Shown piece by piece: positions 1 through 9,637 of a stretch of 64,000 bases of DNA. The stretch lies in the NCBI RefSeq assembly GCF_900573985.1, contig NZ_UWOK01000002.1, positions 235,758-299,757 on the forward strand, in the 5' to 3' direction. The first letter of the stretch is position 1, and each line of letters starts with the position of its first letter. The notes below the pieces were generated by a model. It saw only the letters and a program-made list of their open reading frames with translations, made no database searches and was not told the DNA's origin. Made by a program: the position numbers and the translations under genes. Source of the DNA: Campylobacter showae (GTDB lineage Bacteria; Campylobacterota; Campylobacteria; Campylobacterales; Campylobacteraceae).

Positions 1-238
1 GTAAGTATTTTGACTGGATTTCTAAATAGTCTTGCCTTGTTCTAATAGACTTGTAGGCTTTATTATTAGGGATAAGCAAATTTGTATTTTTATCAAATTT
101 CAACTCTTGTCCATCGGGCGCTATAACTATATATGTTTCATTATTCATTATTATTCCTTTTTGTATTGTTGTATACGCTAAATATCCTACAGATCCTAAA
201 ACTAAGATCGATATTAAAATTTTATAACCGTTTTTCAT
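1..238 (-). CDS. Small membrane-anchored protein, partial
   Basis: The reading frame starts at an ATG at 238 and runs off the left edge, so only the first 79 or so residues are visible. Residues about 4-24 form one hydrophobic segment (YKILISILVLGSVGYLAYT), an N-terminal anchor or uncleaved signal. The rest is polar and contains a GQELKFDKNT stretch. It begins 3 nt after the stop of the 1296-aa gene with AGGATAAGAG just upstream, so it is probably the next cistron of the left effector operon. An immunity or accessory role is inferred from position only. I do not recognise the family. Confidence 0.6.
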   Translation of the reverse strand, partial: MKNGYKILISILVLGSVGYLAYTTIQKGIIMNNETYIVIAPDGQELKFDKNTNLLIPNNKAYKSIRTRQDYLEIQSKYL

Positions 239-241
239 CTC

Positions 242-3200
242 TTATCCTATAAATAGTCCATCTTCCATTATTATGGTGGTGGCTAGTCTGCCTACTAGGC
301 GGGGAGGTGTTTGTTTAGGGCGTTCTTTTACTGCACTGTTTTTATATTCATAATATTCCTTACACCCCACATAAAGCCCTTTGATATTATTCTTGCCTAT
401 TACGTCTAAGGCTTGCAGTAGTCTTCTTGCTTTATTATCTACCTTAGACTCTTTATCGGTAGTATCCGTATTAAAGTTTCCTTCTTTAAAGTCTTGGAGT
501 ATTTCCATAGCTTCGTTGTAGCTATCTATAGCAGATTCCATATTGGCCATACTTTTACCTCTGGTTTGAGCTTCTTTATACATCTCGTAAATTTCTCTTC
601 TTTGCGTATAGTCCATAAAGCTACTATTTGATATATCCAAAGGTCTTTTTGAGTCCGCCACCATAAGCTCTTTTGGTTCAAAGGGCATATCGTGGGTTTT
701 TAGATGAGCAAAAAAGCTTTGATCGTCTTTATACGTAGTTCTTAGTTCGTCTAGGCAAAGATAGGCTATTAGTTTGTTTAAAGGCATATTTTTAGATAGG
801 CTAGAGTTTGTTTTAGTATAGATGTCGTTTATGTCGTAGTAAAAGAATTTATGATAGTCCAGTCCTCCGCTAGATAGTCTTCCTCCTATGATGGTTCTTT
901 TTAGATCTACGTTCATAAAGGATGAGTGAATTTGCATAGGATAGTAGATATACTCTTTAGTATCTTTACTCATAGGAGCTAGGGATATGTTTTTTACGGC
1001 ATACGGCTCGTCGTATTTGTGGGTGTAGTATTTGTATAGGATATCTTCGTATTGACGTTTATGCTTTTCGTATTCGGAGGTATATAGGCTATCTAGGATG
1101 AAATTTAACCCGCTACCGGTTATTATGGTTTTTAGGGTGGTTGCGGCGGAGTTAACAAAGAATTTGCCCATAGCTTTAAGTCTTACGCTTTTATGAATGT
1201 CCGCTTGATACTCTTTTGATATATTTTTCAATTTAGATAGGTGTGCCGAGGCGTCTTTTGGATTAAGATTATCCGTAACTTCATAATAGGCGAAGGTATT
1301 CTTTTTTATCTCGACTATGCCAGCAAAGGCTTTAACTTTTAGCTTTTTAGATAGTCTCTTAGCTTTTTTTTCGTCCGCTATCATAGCTCTTATATTTTCA
1401 CTCCCTAAAGACGTAAATATCCTAAACTCACCGATATTTTCCATAAAGATTTCTTTGATACTGCTTTTTGAAAAAATATAATTAGTCATGCTTTTAGCTA
1501 TGTTTGCATAGCCCTCGCCTTTAAAATATCGGTAAAAAGGAAAAAGCTCTTCTAAAACCTCGTCTACTATAGTAGATAGCGACATATCTATGTAAAATTT
1601 ATAATCTTCGCCCATAGGCACGGACTTAAACGGCTCCATGGCATTATCGTGGGCTTTTTTTAGATCTTCATACGCCCACCGTTCGTCTTGGGTGACTTTG
1701 TCGTCGAAATTTGAGCCGTATTCTTTCTCGAAATCTTTAAAAAACTCGTAAAAGCTATCTTCAAATATCTGCATACCGTTTTCTACGAAACCGTTTTCAA
1801 AGCCGTCTACGATCTCTTCTATGCATACGGCGTCTTTTTCTCGGGCGCTTTGCATAGTCTGCTTAAAGAAGTAAATTTTCTTTTTGCCTTCGCTAGTTTG
1901 TAAAAACGCATCCTCGTTTAAAAGCTTGAACCGCTCTTCATATACGGTTATATACTCGCCGTCGTTACTACTAAAAAAGCCTCCAGGGGAGTTAAATTCG
2001 ATTAAAGATTGGTCGAATTTTTGTCTAATGACGTAAAAAGTCGTAGCTAGAAGAAATACTTCTATGGCGGAATATGGATACTCGGTTACCTTGTATTCTC
2101 CTCTTATGCCACTACGCTTTGCTCCTAATATGAGGTTTTGTACTTCTTTTTTGCTTCCGTACTTTCCAAGGCTTTGTGAATTGCTTTCCGTGTAAACCAT
2201 TTCGACTTCGTATTTTTTATTTATAGTTTTAAAATAATCCGCAAATTCTTTTATACTTGTTTTTAAAAATTCCCCTTCTTTTTCTTTTATATCCTCCATA
2301 TCTGCGGGAGATTTGAAAAATGAATTTATGTGTCTTAGCTTCATCTGTAAAGAACCGGTCTTCATCACTAGCTCATGAGACTCTTTTAAAATAGCGTCTA
2401 TTTCGGATTTTTTTAATCTTCTATCTATAGAGCCGTTTTTGTAGGCGATCTCGCGATTGTATTTGCGTATGTCGTTTTCTATTTGATTTATTTCCTCCTT
2501 AGATATACGCACGAACGGGCTTAAATTTAACAGATACAAGTCCTCTTCTTCTTTTGCGTTTACGCTTATGGAGTATTTGCTGTAGTCTTTTATTTGGCTT
2601 ATGTCGTCGGGTTTTATTAACTTTGAGTCCTTACCGCTTCTGTTGTTTTCATCGTTTATCTTATAGCTAAGCGCCGTTTCTACTATATACTCGCTTAGCT
2701 TGGCGTTGGTTTTTTGCGAGGCTCTTGACAGCACGAGATAGTTTTTAGCCAGTTTTCCGTATCGCAGGCTGTTTGTATCCTGGTCTTTATCGGCGGCGGA
2801 TTTATCTCGGATGAGATTTGCGAATTTTAACGAGTTAAAAAACGGATGCTGAATGTATACGAAGTGCGCGCCGTTTGATACTATGCTACTTTCTACGGAT
2901 TCATACAAGCTATGGCTATCTTTATCTTTCTTTCCGGTATTTTTATAAATACTTACGTTTCCGTTTTGAGCTTTACGGATCTTTGCTCTGATATCAAAAA
3001 AGTCCGCGCCGCTTAACTCTATATTGTTTTTTAGTTGATATGCGCTGCCAGGTAAATAATTTGGTTTGAGAGGATTGTTTCTAAAATCCATCTCCCCGTC
3101 TTTTTTATTTTCGTTAAATATGAAATTTCCGCAAACGCCTAGATACTCGTCTACGTTTGTTTGCGCATTTAGCCCATCAACCTCAAATCCCGAAAAATCT

Positions 3201-4132
3201 ATAAACCCTCCGCTCTCTCCGCTCTTGGTTTTAAAAACTAAAACATTGCTAAGAGAGCTTGCATTTAGTAGCCCGAATATAAATCCAAATTCGCTAGCGA
3301 GTAAATTCGCTACCGGTCCCGCAAAGGCATAAAAGCCCTTTTTCTTGCTGTGCTCGTATATCTTAGAACCGGTTTCATAAATATCTCCCGCAGACATTAG
3401 TAAGCTTACCGGCTTAAATGTCTTTTTAAACTCCGTAAAGTCTATTATGCTAACAAGCGCTTTTATCAGCTCTTTTACGGTAAAGCCGTATGTTTGCTTG
3501 GATGTTTTTTCTATATTGCTTTTTAATTTACCAAAAGTATTGCTTATACTTTCTTTTACTTCCTCTTTCGGGGCGAAATTTTCGTTTGCCAGTATGGCTT
3601 CGGCTTTTTGGATTATACTTTTTTGCAACTCGTCTAAGTTGCTTTGAATGCTGGATTTATTTGCGTCGTAGTTTTTTACCAGTTCGTTTGCCGCATCGGT
3701 GAAATTTTTTACCTTTTCATACTCTTTTTTATTTTTGTTTGCAAGGTTTATTAGCTCTTTAACGAATTTTTCTATGGGATCTGCTTCGTCTATTACGGTA
3801 TGTACCTCTATAACTTTGTTTAGTCTTCTAATGTTAAATTTGCCGTTTCTTATCGTCTCTTTGCCGTCTATTAGCGCACTTTTATCGATAAAACGGGGCG
3901 TTACTATGGTGATATTATTATTTGACTCGGATTCCCCTATCTTAGGGCTCATATCAAAAAGCCTTTGCATGATAATGCCGCCTAGAGTATTTGATTGCAA
4001 TACGTCATTATGGTAAAAACTGTTAAGATCCCTGCAATAAAAAGTAACGTTGTCGTATTTTTGTTCGTATCCGTCGAATTCTTTTAGTAGCGTTTCTATA
4101 TCCTGCACGACTCTTATATCGCTTATTTGCAC
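242..4132 (-). CDS. Large T6SS-associated protein of unknown function (1296 aa)
   Basis: Starts at a GTG 21 nt after the stop of the lipase-type effector, with GGAAGTAAG as ribosome binding site, so it is the next cistron. No family is recognised. Visible parts: a lysine/glutamate-rich coiled-coil stretch at about 125-215; a hydrophobic region near 270-300 (FAGPVANLLASEFGFIFGLL) that could insert in membrane; a second helical charged region near 555-600; a hydrophobic patch near 710 (SAIEVFLLATTFYVI). There is no signal peptide and no cysteine cluster. Size and place directly behind a PAAR-like effector suggest a second T6SS cargo or an effector partner, but this is inference. It could also be a pore-forming or carrier protein. 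Confidence 0.7.
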   Translation of the reverse strand: MQISDIRVVQDIETLLKEFDGYEQKYDNVTFYCRDLNSFYHNDVLQSNTLGGIIMQRLFDMSPKIGESESNNNITIVTPRFIDKSALIDGKETIRNGKFNIRRLNKVIEVHTVIDEADPIEKFVKELINLANKNKKEYEKVKNFTDAANELVKNYDANKSSIQSNLDELQKSIIQKAEAILANENFAPKEEVKESISNTFGKLKSNIEKTSKQTYGFTVKELIKALVSIIDFTEFKKTFKPVSLLMSAGDIYETGSKIYEHSKKKGFYAFAGPVANLLASEFGFIFGLLNASSLSNVLVFKTKSGESGGFIDFSGFEVDGLNAQTNVDEYLGVCGNFIFNENKKDGEMDFRNNPLKPNYLPGSAYQLKNNIELSGADFFDIRAKIRKAQNGNVSIYKNTGKKDKDSHSLYESVESSIVSNGAHFVYIQHPFFNSLKFANLIRDKSAADKDQDTNSLRYGKLAKNYLVLSRASQKTNAKLSEYIVETALSYKINDENNRSGKDSKLIKPDDISQIKDYSKYSISVNAKEEEDLYLLNLSPFVRISKEEINQIENDIRKYNREIAYKNGSIDRRLKKSEIDAILKESHELVMKTGSLQMKLRHINSFFKSPADMEDIKEKEGEFLKTSIKEFADYFKTINKKYEVEMVYTESNSQSLGKYGSKKEVQNLILGAKRSGIRGEYKVTEYPYSAIEVFLLATTFYVIRQKFDQSLIEFNSPGGFFSSNDGEYITVYEERFKLLNEDAFLQTSEGKKKIYFFKQTMQSAREKDAVCIEEIVDGFENGFVENGMQIFEDSFYEFFKDFEKEYGSNFDDKVTQDERWAYEDLKKAHDNAMEPFKSVPMGEDYKFYIDMSLSTIVDEVLEELFPFYRYFKGEGYANIAKSMTNYIFSKSSIKEIFMENIGEFRIFTSLGSENIRAMIADEKKAKRLSKKLKVKAFAGIVEIKKNTFAYYEVTDNLNPKDASAHLSKLKNISKEYQADIHKSVRLKAMGKFFVNSAATTLKTIITGSGLNFILDSLYTSEYEKHKRQYEDILYKYYTHKYDEPYAVKNISLAPMSKDTKEYIYYPMQIHSSFMNVDLKRTIIGGRLSSGGLDYHKFFYYDINDIYTKTNSSLSKNMPLNKLIAYLCLDELRTTYKDDQSFFAHLKTHDMPFEPKELMVADSKRPLDISNSSFMDYTQRREIYEMYKEAQTRGKSMANMESAIDSYNEAMEILQDFKEGNFNTDTTDKESKVDNKARRLLQALDVIGKNNIKGLYVGCKEYYEYKNSAVKERPKQTPPRLVGRLATTIIMEDGLFIG

Positions 4133-4153
4133 CTTACTTCCTTGCGTTTAAAT

Positions 4154-7100
4154 TTAAACCTGCCCGCTTAACATTACGACTTCGCATATGTCCAGACTCG
4201 GCTCATTGTCTTTATCAAATCCTTTAGTGATTTGCAGTTTTACGCTTTTAGCGTATGAGGGCGAGAAAAATACCAGAGTATGCACCGGTCTTTTTTGCGA
4301 CCTATCTAGGCTTTCGTATTTATCTAGCCTGGTGAAGTATCCCGTTCCGCTTTCAGGTTCGCCCGCATCTTTATATGCTTGCTTGCAAGCCTTTTGAGGA
4401 GAGTTTGGGATTACAAATACCAAATTTATCGTATTTATGCCGTAACGTAGCTCGAATTCTTTAAATTTATGGTCTTCGTTATAGTTTTGCTTTAGCTTTT
4501 TATCCAGTTCGCCGTCGCTAGGATTTTTGCCTTCGTTTAAATTTAGCCGTATTTGTTCAAAGCCCTCTTTGTTTTCAAATTTAGCGCCGTTTAGATAGTA
4601 GATATTTACGGGTAGGTTGTCTTTTTGCGAGGCGTAGTTTTTAAAATGCAGCCTTATGCAAGCAGAGTTGCTATTAGCGCTATCTTTGTCCGCATTTGAG
4701 ATATTATAGCCGCCGATATCCCCGGGATCCGATATCTTAAGCTTGTTTGATTTTTTAGCGCAGGTTAGTATAGAGCCCCTATCGCTCCTACATAAATTTA
4801 CGAAGTCTTGCATCAAGGCGTGATCGCCGTTTACGGTTTTTTGGCTAAGAGCACCTCTTGGCACGAAAGCTACTCTAGTGCAATGAGAGTTTGCGCTACA
4901 ACCTACTATGGGTAAGTTTATAAAATCGCATCCTAGTATCAGGGGTATGCCGTTTGATTTTATCGTTCTTCCTCTTACGCTTTTTAGCACCACCCTGCCG
5001 CCGTGTTCGCAGGTTATGATATCGTCTTCTATGACCGGATATAGATACGAGAGGCTAGTTTTAACCGCCGTTTCGTCAAACGTTTTATCTTCGGGAGCGA
5101 TTTGATTTAGCCCCTTTAGCTCTTTAGCCTTTTTACTGGCCGGTTTTAGCTTGATATTTAGGCTATCTTCTTTTATATCGTAGTTTAGTAGCCTAGCCTG
5201 AGAGTTTTTGTATAGTAAATTTAGCCCTCCTATGCCGCTATGCGTATCTCGGGGCTGAAATATATACGAGGCATAGCTTTCGCCAGTTTGGCTATCCTCG
5301 CCGGCTTGGTTTTTAGGGGCTAGAGATAAGGAGACCTGATTTGCGTCTTCTTTGTTTTCCGGATCGTTTTTGTCTTTGTTTTCTTTAAAGTAAAGCTCGT
5401 AATCTTCTTTTTCCTCGCCCCCCGTTAAAAGCTTACTCATCATAAAGACTTTGGCGTTTAGATATTTAAAGCTTAAATTTATATCCTCTTCTACGCGTGC
5501 GACGTCAAACGTACTTTCGTTTTTTAAAAATATATCGCAGTTTTTATGGTAGATATGTATAAGCTCGCTAAGCTCAAACCTTATCATCTTTAAGAGCTGT
5601 TTTGCTTGGTACTGTTTATCTTCTTTGGACATATCTCCTAGCGCTTGGATGGAGGGCAGGATTATGCTTCTTTGATTCTCGTCTATCTCTTTTTTATATG
5701 CGCTCTGCGATTTTTTTGAGAGTACCAAATAACGCTTCTTATCGTTAGATAGATATCTCCATCCCTCAAATTTAAGCTCATACGCGCTTTTGCAAATTTC
5801 TATCCTAGCCTCTATCCATTTTTCAAGCTCTTCGCTATCTTTTTTCGAGCGGACATATGAGCTTATATCTTTATAAAAGTCCGATATATATGTGAGCCTA
5901 TCTTTTGCTTGTTCTAAATTTAACTTTTTATCTAGAGTAAAAAATCTGCATCCATATATCGCAAACATCAAATTTAGATCATCTTGCATGACCTCTGAGG
6001 CGAGCGTTTTTGCGTTGATATGCTTGATATCTTCTTTATCTATGATTTTTATTAGTAGATTATCTTGCGTATAGGCTAGCAAGCAGCTAATGAGATCTTC
6101 TACATTAGGCGCCACACCGATATCATCGTATCCAAAGTCGTTTACGTATAGGCTTACGGGATATATTACGCTTTCTAGGATCGAGATCTTTTCTTCTTCC
6201 ATATTGCCTAGCCTCGGAAGATTTTTTAGATAAATTTTATAAAACAGTATCTGAGAAGCTAGGGTTTGTAAGTAGTCGTTTAGATAGTTTAGAGCCTTTG
6301 CTATATCTTTATCTTTTATCTTGGCTTCGTTTTTGGGATGGTTTAAAAGATACTCCATCAGATATAGGCTCTCTACCAACTGCTTCATAAAGTGAGAAGC
6401 CTTTAGCACGTTTATAAGATGAAGTTTAGAGGTGTTTTGATAGTCGAATTTTTCCGTATAGTTTGCCATACCGTATCTAAGGCCAAGATCTGAGATAACC
6501 GATACGCTTGGCTCAAATACCTGATTTGCGTCTGTTTTCGCGGTATCTAAGCCAAACGTATTTTTATACTCTTCTTGTTTATCAAAGTATCCTTCGTCGT
6601 ATTCGTCGTAAATTTTATGCATAACGGAGTCTATATGATGAACCTCTATACCAAGAGTATCTCCTTTACTAGCCTTGCTCATATTAGAGCTTACGTTTTG
6701 CTTATTTAGCTCTTCGCAGGCCGTTTTGTTTTCCTTTACGAGATCGACGCAATCTTCTAGCGTAGCCTCGTCTTTATCATCTTCGCCAAAGCCAAAGAAG
6801 CTTTTTATCTTATCAAATGCCTTGCTAACCATACCGCCTATAAAGCCATTTGGGTCTAGTATCCTAGCTACCCACCTTATGCCTTTATATATGACCTTGG
6901 CTATAAAGCCTAAAAACCTAAAAACGATAACCGGCAAGGATATCCATACGCCTCCAAAGCCCGGAGCGTTAAAGGTATATAGCTCCTTTACTTCGTTTGG
7001 ATAGATAGAGCAGTAAGCCTGAGCCAAATGCCCTCCTAGCGAGTGACCGGCTACTACTAGAGGAGGGGTAGGAGCGTAGTTTGAGGCTTGGGGACGATAC

Positions 7101-7840
7101 GGGTTCTTATCCGCCGAAACGGACTCTAGGGTCTTATCCATATGATCCGTTATGCTTTTATAGATTTCGTCTTTTAAGATCTTAAGAGATACTATCTGAT
7201 CCAGCGCCGCGCCGAAAAACGCTATCATACCGTCTGTTATAACCAGGTCTTTTACGCCAAGCTCCGTACCTCTAAAGCCTATTACGTAGTTGCCAAATTT
7301 ACTATCGTAAAAAGCGCTGGAAGAATACCCCGTTATAGAAGTATCTTTAACGTGATGAAGGAGTTCGTAACGGTTTACGAAGGATTTGGTGCGGAGGGAG
7401 AGGGAGTGGAAGCCGGGTTCGTTAACAAATACCCTTTGTTGTTTGGTGGTTTTATTTACTTTAATAAAATTTTGGACTTTGTTTGATATTGTTACTTCTT
7501 CGAGCTTATTGTCAATCTCCTCATCTGCATTCTGAGGAATTTCTATAACCATATCCTGATTAAACCTAGCCTCGATGGCTAGAGCGTAGGCGGTGGGTTC
7601 GCCGATTTTTCTTTGATTTTTTTTTGCAAGTCTAGTCTGATTGTCTTCGGTTATTTTATCGCCTTTAGCTATCCCGTCCGCAAATTTCCACCTAGCAGGC
7701 GGTTCGTCTTTAAATTTATCAAACCATCCGTCTTCTTCATTCTCGTTTACCCAGTGAAGCATAGCGTAGCTAGCGTCTGCTATGTCTGCATAGTCTTTAA
7801 ATTTGGATATTAGGTCTTTGGTTGAAATTTGATCCGACAT
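4154..7840 (-). CDS. T6SS effector: class-3-type lipase with PAAR-like region
   Basis: 1228 aa. Residues 265-270 read GHSLGG, the alpha/beta-hydrolase elbow with Ser267 as probable nucleophile. An FRGT motif at 189-192 fits a lipase-3/Mbeg1-type fold. HHIDSV near 400 may supply the histidine. A hydrophobic stretch follows the elbow (about 298-325). From about 933 comes a cysteine-bearing block (TCEHGGRV, LGCDF, VGCSANSHC) that looks like a PAAR-like/DUF4280 spike region, which would seat the protein on VgrG. Predicted role: phospholipase/esterase delivered into target-cell envelopes. The first 53 residues are repeated in three truncated stubs upstream. The cognate immunity is probably the lipoprotein ending 10 nt upstream. 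Lipase call firm, PAAR call moderate. Confidence 0.8.
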   Translation of the reverse strand: MSDQISTKDLISKFKDYADIADASYAMLHWVNENEEDGWFDKFKDEPPARWKFADGIAKGDKITEDNQTRLAKKNQRKIGEPTAYALAIEARFNQDMVIEIPQNADEEIDNKLEEVTISNKVQNFIKVNKTTKQQRVFVNEPGFHSLSLRTKSFVNRYELLHHVKDTSITGYSSSAFYDSKFGNYVIGFRGTELGVKDLVITDGMIAFFGAALDQIVSLKILKDEIYKSITDHMDKTLESVSADKNPYRPQASNYAPTPPLVVAGHSLGGHLAQAYCSIYPNEVKELYTFNAPGFGGVWISLPVIVFRFLGFIAKVIYKGIRWVARILDPNGFIGGMVSKAFDKIKSFFGFGEDDKDEATLEDCVDLVKENKTACEELNKQNVSSNMSKASKGDTLGIEVHHIDSVMHKIYDEYDEGYFDKQEEYKNTFGLDTAKTDANQVFEPSVSVISDLGLRYGMANYTEKFDYQNTSKLHLINVLKASHFMKQLVESLYLMEYLLNHPKNEAKIKDKDIAKALNYLNDYLQTLASQILFYKIYLKNLPRLGNMEEEKISILESVIYPVSLYVNDFGYDDIGVAPNVEDLISCLLAYTQDNLLIKIIDKEDIKHINAKTLASEVMQDDLNLMFAIYGCRFFTLDKKLNLEQAKDRLTYISDFYKDISSYVRSKKDSEELEKWIEARIEICKSAYELKFEGWRYLSNDKKRYLVLSKKSQSAYKKEIDENQRSIILPSIQALGDMSKEDKQYQAKQLLKMIRFELSELIHIYHKNCDIFLKNESTFDVARVEEDINLSFKYLNAKVFMMSKLLTGGEEKEDYELYFKENKDKNDPENKEDANQVSLSLAPKNQAGEDSQTGESYASYIFQPRDTHSGIGGLNLLYKNSQARLLNYDIKEDSLNIKLKPASKKAKELKGLNQIAPEDKTFDETAVKTSLSYLYPVIEDDIITCEHGGRVVLKSVRGRTIKSNGIPLILGCDFINLPIVGCSANSHCTRVAFVPRGALSQKTVNGDHALMQDFVNLCRSDRGSILTCAKKSNKLKISDPGDIGGYNISNADKDSANSNSACIRLHFKNYASQKDNLPVNIYYLNGAKFENKEGFEQIRLNLNEGKNPSDGELDKKLKQNYNEDHKFKEFELRYGINTINLVFVIPNSPQKACKQAYKDAGEPESGTGYFTRLDKYESLDRSQKRPVHTLVFFSPSYAKSVKLQITKGFDKDNEPSLDICEVVMLSGQV

Positions 7841-7850
7841 TTTAAAGCCT

Positions 7851-8468
7851 TTATCGTTTTTCTAAATCTTCTATGTAAAAAGTATTATCATCTTTTACAT
7901 ATCTAATCTCTTTATCTGATAAACGAAATCCTCTCCCTTCATCTCCGAAGAAACCAAATTTGGTAGTTTGAAATTTATATATAACACCTATGGTTATAGG
8001 GGCTATTTCTCCACTATCTGTAACGTAAAAATATTCTGGATTTAAAACCGGTATACATTTATTCCAGCTTTCATGGCCTATTAAATTTATGATTTTTTCT
8101 TTGTATTCTTTTGGAATTTTAGGTCGTTTATTATACTCCCTGCCGTAATCCGCGGTATCTGTATAGTATTTTTTACCGTTGGAGAGGGTTTGGGGGAATT
8201 TTTGATCAAAGCCTCTCAATTCCACCCTCATCTCTTCATCGCTTTTAACTCTATCTAGAACAGACAGTTCATAAGCCCGCCTCTCCCTCTCTCTGCTCTG
8301 AATCTCTTCATAATATTTCTTATTAAACACATATACCCCTCCATATTTCTTACCTAGCTTTGCTATTTCGCTATTGCTTAGTTTGTTGTTATCGCTAGTA
8401 TCCTTTGCGCTACATCCTACTAAAAATGCTATAGCTAATAGGGCTAATATGCTTAAGATAAATTTCAC
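7851..8468 (-). CDS. Lipoprotein, probable immunity to the lipase effector
   Basis: 205 aa with a lipoprotein signal peptide whose lipobox is LVGC (Cys19). Shared family features: KYGGVYVFNKKYYEEIQ near 40, QTLSNGKKYYTDT in the middle, and a GFFGDEGRGF...IRYVKDD...FYIEDLEKR tail. It ends 10 nt before the full effector start, the usual immunity-effector coupling. Lipase effectors of T6SS are commonly neutralised by periplasmic lipoproteins (known for Tle/Tli pairs), so immunity is a reasonable inference. Three diverged paralogues lie upstream. Confidence 0.72.
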   Translation of the reverse strand: MKFILSILALLAIAFLVGCSAKDTSDNNKLSNSEIAKLGKKYGGVYVFNKKYYEEIQSRERERRAYELSVLDRVKSDEEMRVELRGFDQKFPQTLSNGKKYYTDTADYGREYNKRPKIPKEYKEKIINLIGHESWNKCIPVLNPEYFYVTDSGEIAPITIGVIYKFQTTKFGFFGDEGRGFRLSDKEIRYVKDDNTFYIEDLEKR

Positions 8469-8550
8469 TACGTATCCTTTGGTTTTAGTGTCGGTTTGTA
8501 TTATAGCTACTTAAATTTTAAGAGAGGTTAATTTTTGAGTTAAGATTAGT

Positions 8551-8568
8551 AACTAAAAGCTTTTAGTT
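8551..8568. repeat. 18-bp palindrome at stub end
   Basis: AACTAAAAGCTTTTAGTT is a perfect palindrome covering the stop of stub 1. A shortened version (TTAAAAGCTTTTAG) sits at the same place behind stub 3 near 10461. No T-run follows on either strand, so it may be a recombination scar rather than a terminator. Confidence 0.5.
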
Positions 8569-8738
8569 ATGCTATCTTTAAATTTCCACCTAGCAGGAGG
8601 TTCGTCTTTAAATTTATCAAACCATCCATCGTCTTCATTCTCGTTTACCCAGTGAAGCATAGCGTAGCTAGCGTCTGCTATGTCTGCATAGTCTTTAAAT
8701 TTAGATATTAGGTCTTTGGTTGAAATTTGATCAGACAT
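8553..8738 (-). pseudogene. Orphan effector N-terminal stub 1 (61 aa)
   Basis: Residues 1-53 are nearly identical to the start of the full lipase effector (MSDQISTKDLISKF..., WVNENEDDGWFDKF). The sequence diverges right after WKF and stops after KDSITKSF. The stop lies in an 18-bp palindrome at 8551-8568. It follows its own lipoprotein gene by 19 nt. It is best read as the 5' remnant of an effector gene lost after tandem duplication. A role as a small peptide cannot be excluded. Confidence 0.72.
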
Positions 8739-8757
8739 TTTAAACCTTTAAAATCTA

Positions 8758-9345
8758 CTATTTTTCTAAGTCTTCCATATAAAATTTATTCTTTACTTCA
8801 TAATATTCAAATCTATCCCTAGATAAAGAAAATCCTCTTCCTTCGTCTCCGAAAAGACCATAGCTCTTTACTTTGTCTGAGTATTGTATATACATTGTTA
8901 TCGGAGTTATGTTTCCTTCTTCATCTGAGTAAAAACTACCTAATCCTATTCCGGGAATTTTATCTAAATTTTCTTTGCCTATTAAATTTCTAATTCTTTC
9001 TTTGTAAATTTCAGGGACTTTGGGTTGTTTGCTATACTCTCTGCTGTAATCCGCCGTATCTGTATAGTATTTTTTACCGTTGGAGAGGGTTTGGGGGAAT
9101 TTTTGATCAACGGGCTTAGTATCTACGGCATATAATCCGCCGCCCAAATCCCTACCTTTTAATTCTTTTATTGCCTCTTTTCTTTTTTTTTCCCTCTGCT
9201 GAATTTCTTCATAATATTTCTTATTAAATATATAAATCCCTCCGTATTTATTATTTAATTCGCTTTTATTGCTAGTATCCTTTGCGCTACATCCTACTAA
9301 AAATGCTATAGCTAATAAGGCTAATATGCTTAAGATAAATTTCAC
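8758..9345 (-). CDS. Lipoprotein, orphan immunity paralogue 2
   Basis: 195 aa, with the same lipoprotein signal (LVGC, Cys19) and the same central QTLSNGKKYYTDT block as the copy at 7851. The region around residues 45-70 differs (GRDLGGGLYAVDTKPVD), and the tail keeps LFGDEGRGFSLSRD and a final FYMEDLEK. It is followed 19 nt later by a truncated effector stub instead of a full toxin. Likely kept as protection against sister cells that carry the matching effector; this is inferred from organisation. Confidence 0.7.
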   Translation of the reverse strand: MKFILSILALLAIAFLVGCSAKDTSNKSELNNKYGGIYIFNKKYYEEIQQREKKRKEAIKELKGRDLGGGLYAVDTKPVDQKFPQTLSNGKKYYTDTADYSREYSKQPKVPEIYKERIRNLIGKENLDKIPGIGLGSFYSDEEGNITPITMYIQYSDKVKSYGLFGDEGRGFSLSRDRFEYYEVKNKFYMEDLEK

Positions 9346-9414
9346 TAGTGATCCTTTGGTTACCTGGTATTTGTTTGTATTATAGCTACTTAAATTTTAA
9401 GGGAGGTTAATTTA

Positions 9415-9627
9415 TTAAAAAAGGAGGGAGAGAGAGTTAAAGATTCCTCCTGTTGTTGGTTTGATAAATTTAAATGTTATTATAGGCTTTCTTTCTTTAA
9501 ATTTATCAAACCATCCGTATTCTTCATTCTCGTTTACCCAGTGAAGCATAGCGTAGCTAGCGTCTGCTATGTCTGCATAGTCTTTAAATTTAGATATTAG
9601 GTCTTTGTTTGAAATTTGATCTGACAT
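9415..9627 (-). pseudogene. Orphan effector N-terminal stub 2 (70 aa)
   Basis: Residues 1-45 match the effector N-terminus (MSDQISNKDLISKF, WVNENEEYGWFDKF). It then departs at KERKP into an unrelated short tail ending FNSLSLLF. It starts 10 nt after the stop of the 244-aa lipoprotein, the same spacing as the intact pair. Read as the remnant of a second effector gene. Confidence 0.7.
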
Positions 9628-9637
9628 TTTAAAGCCT

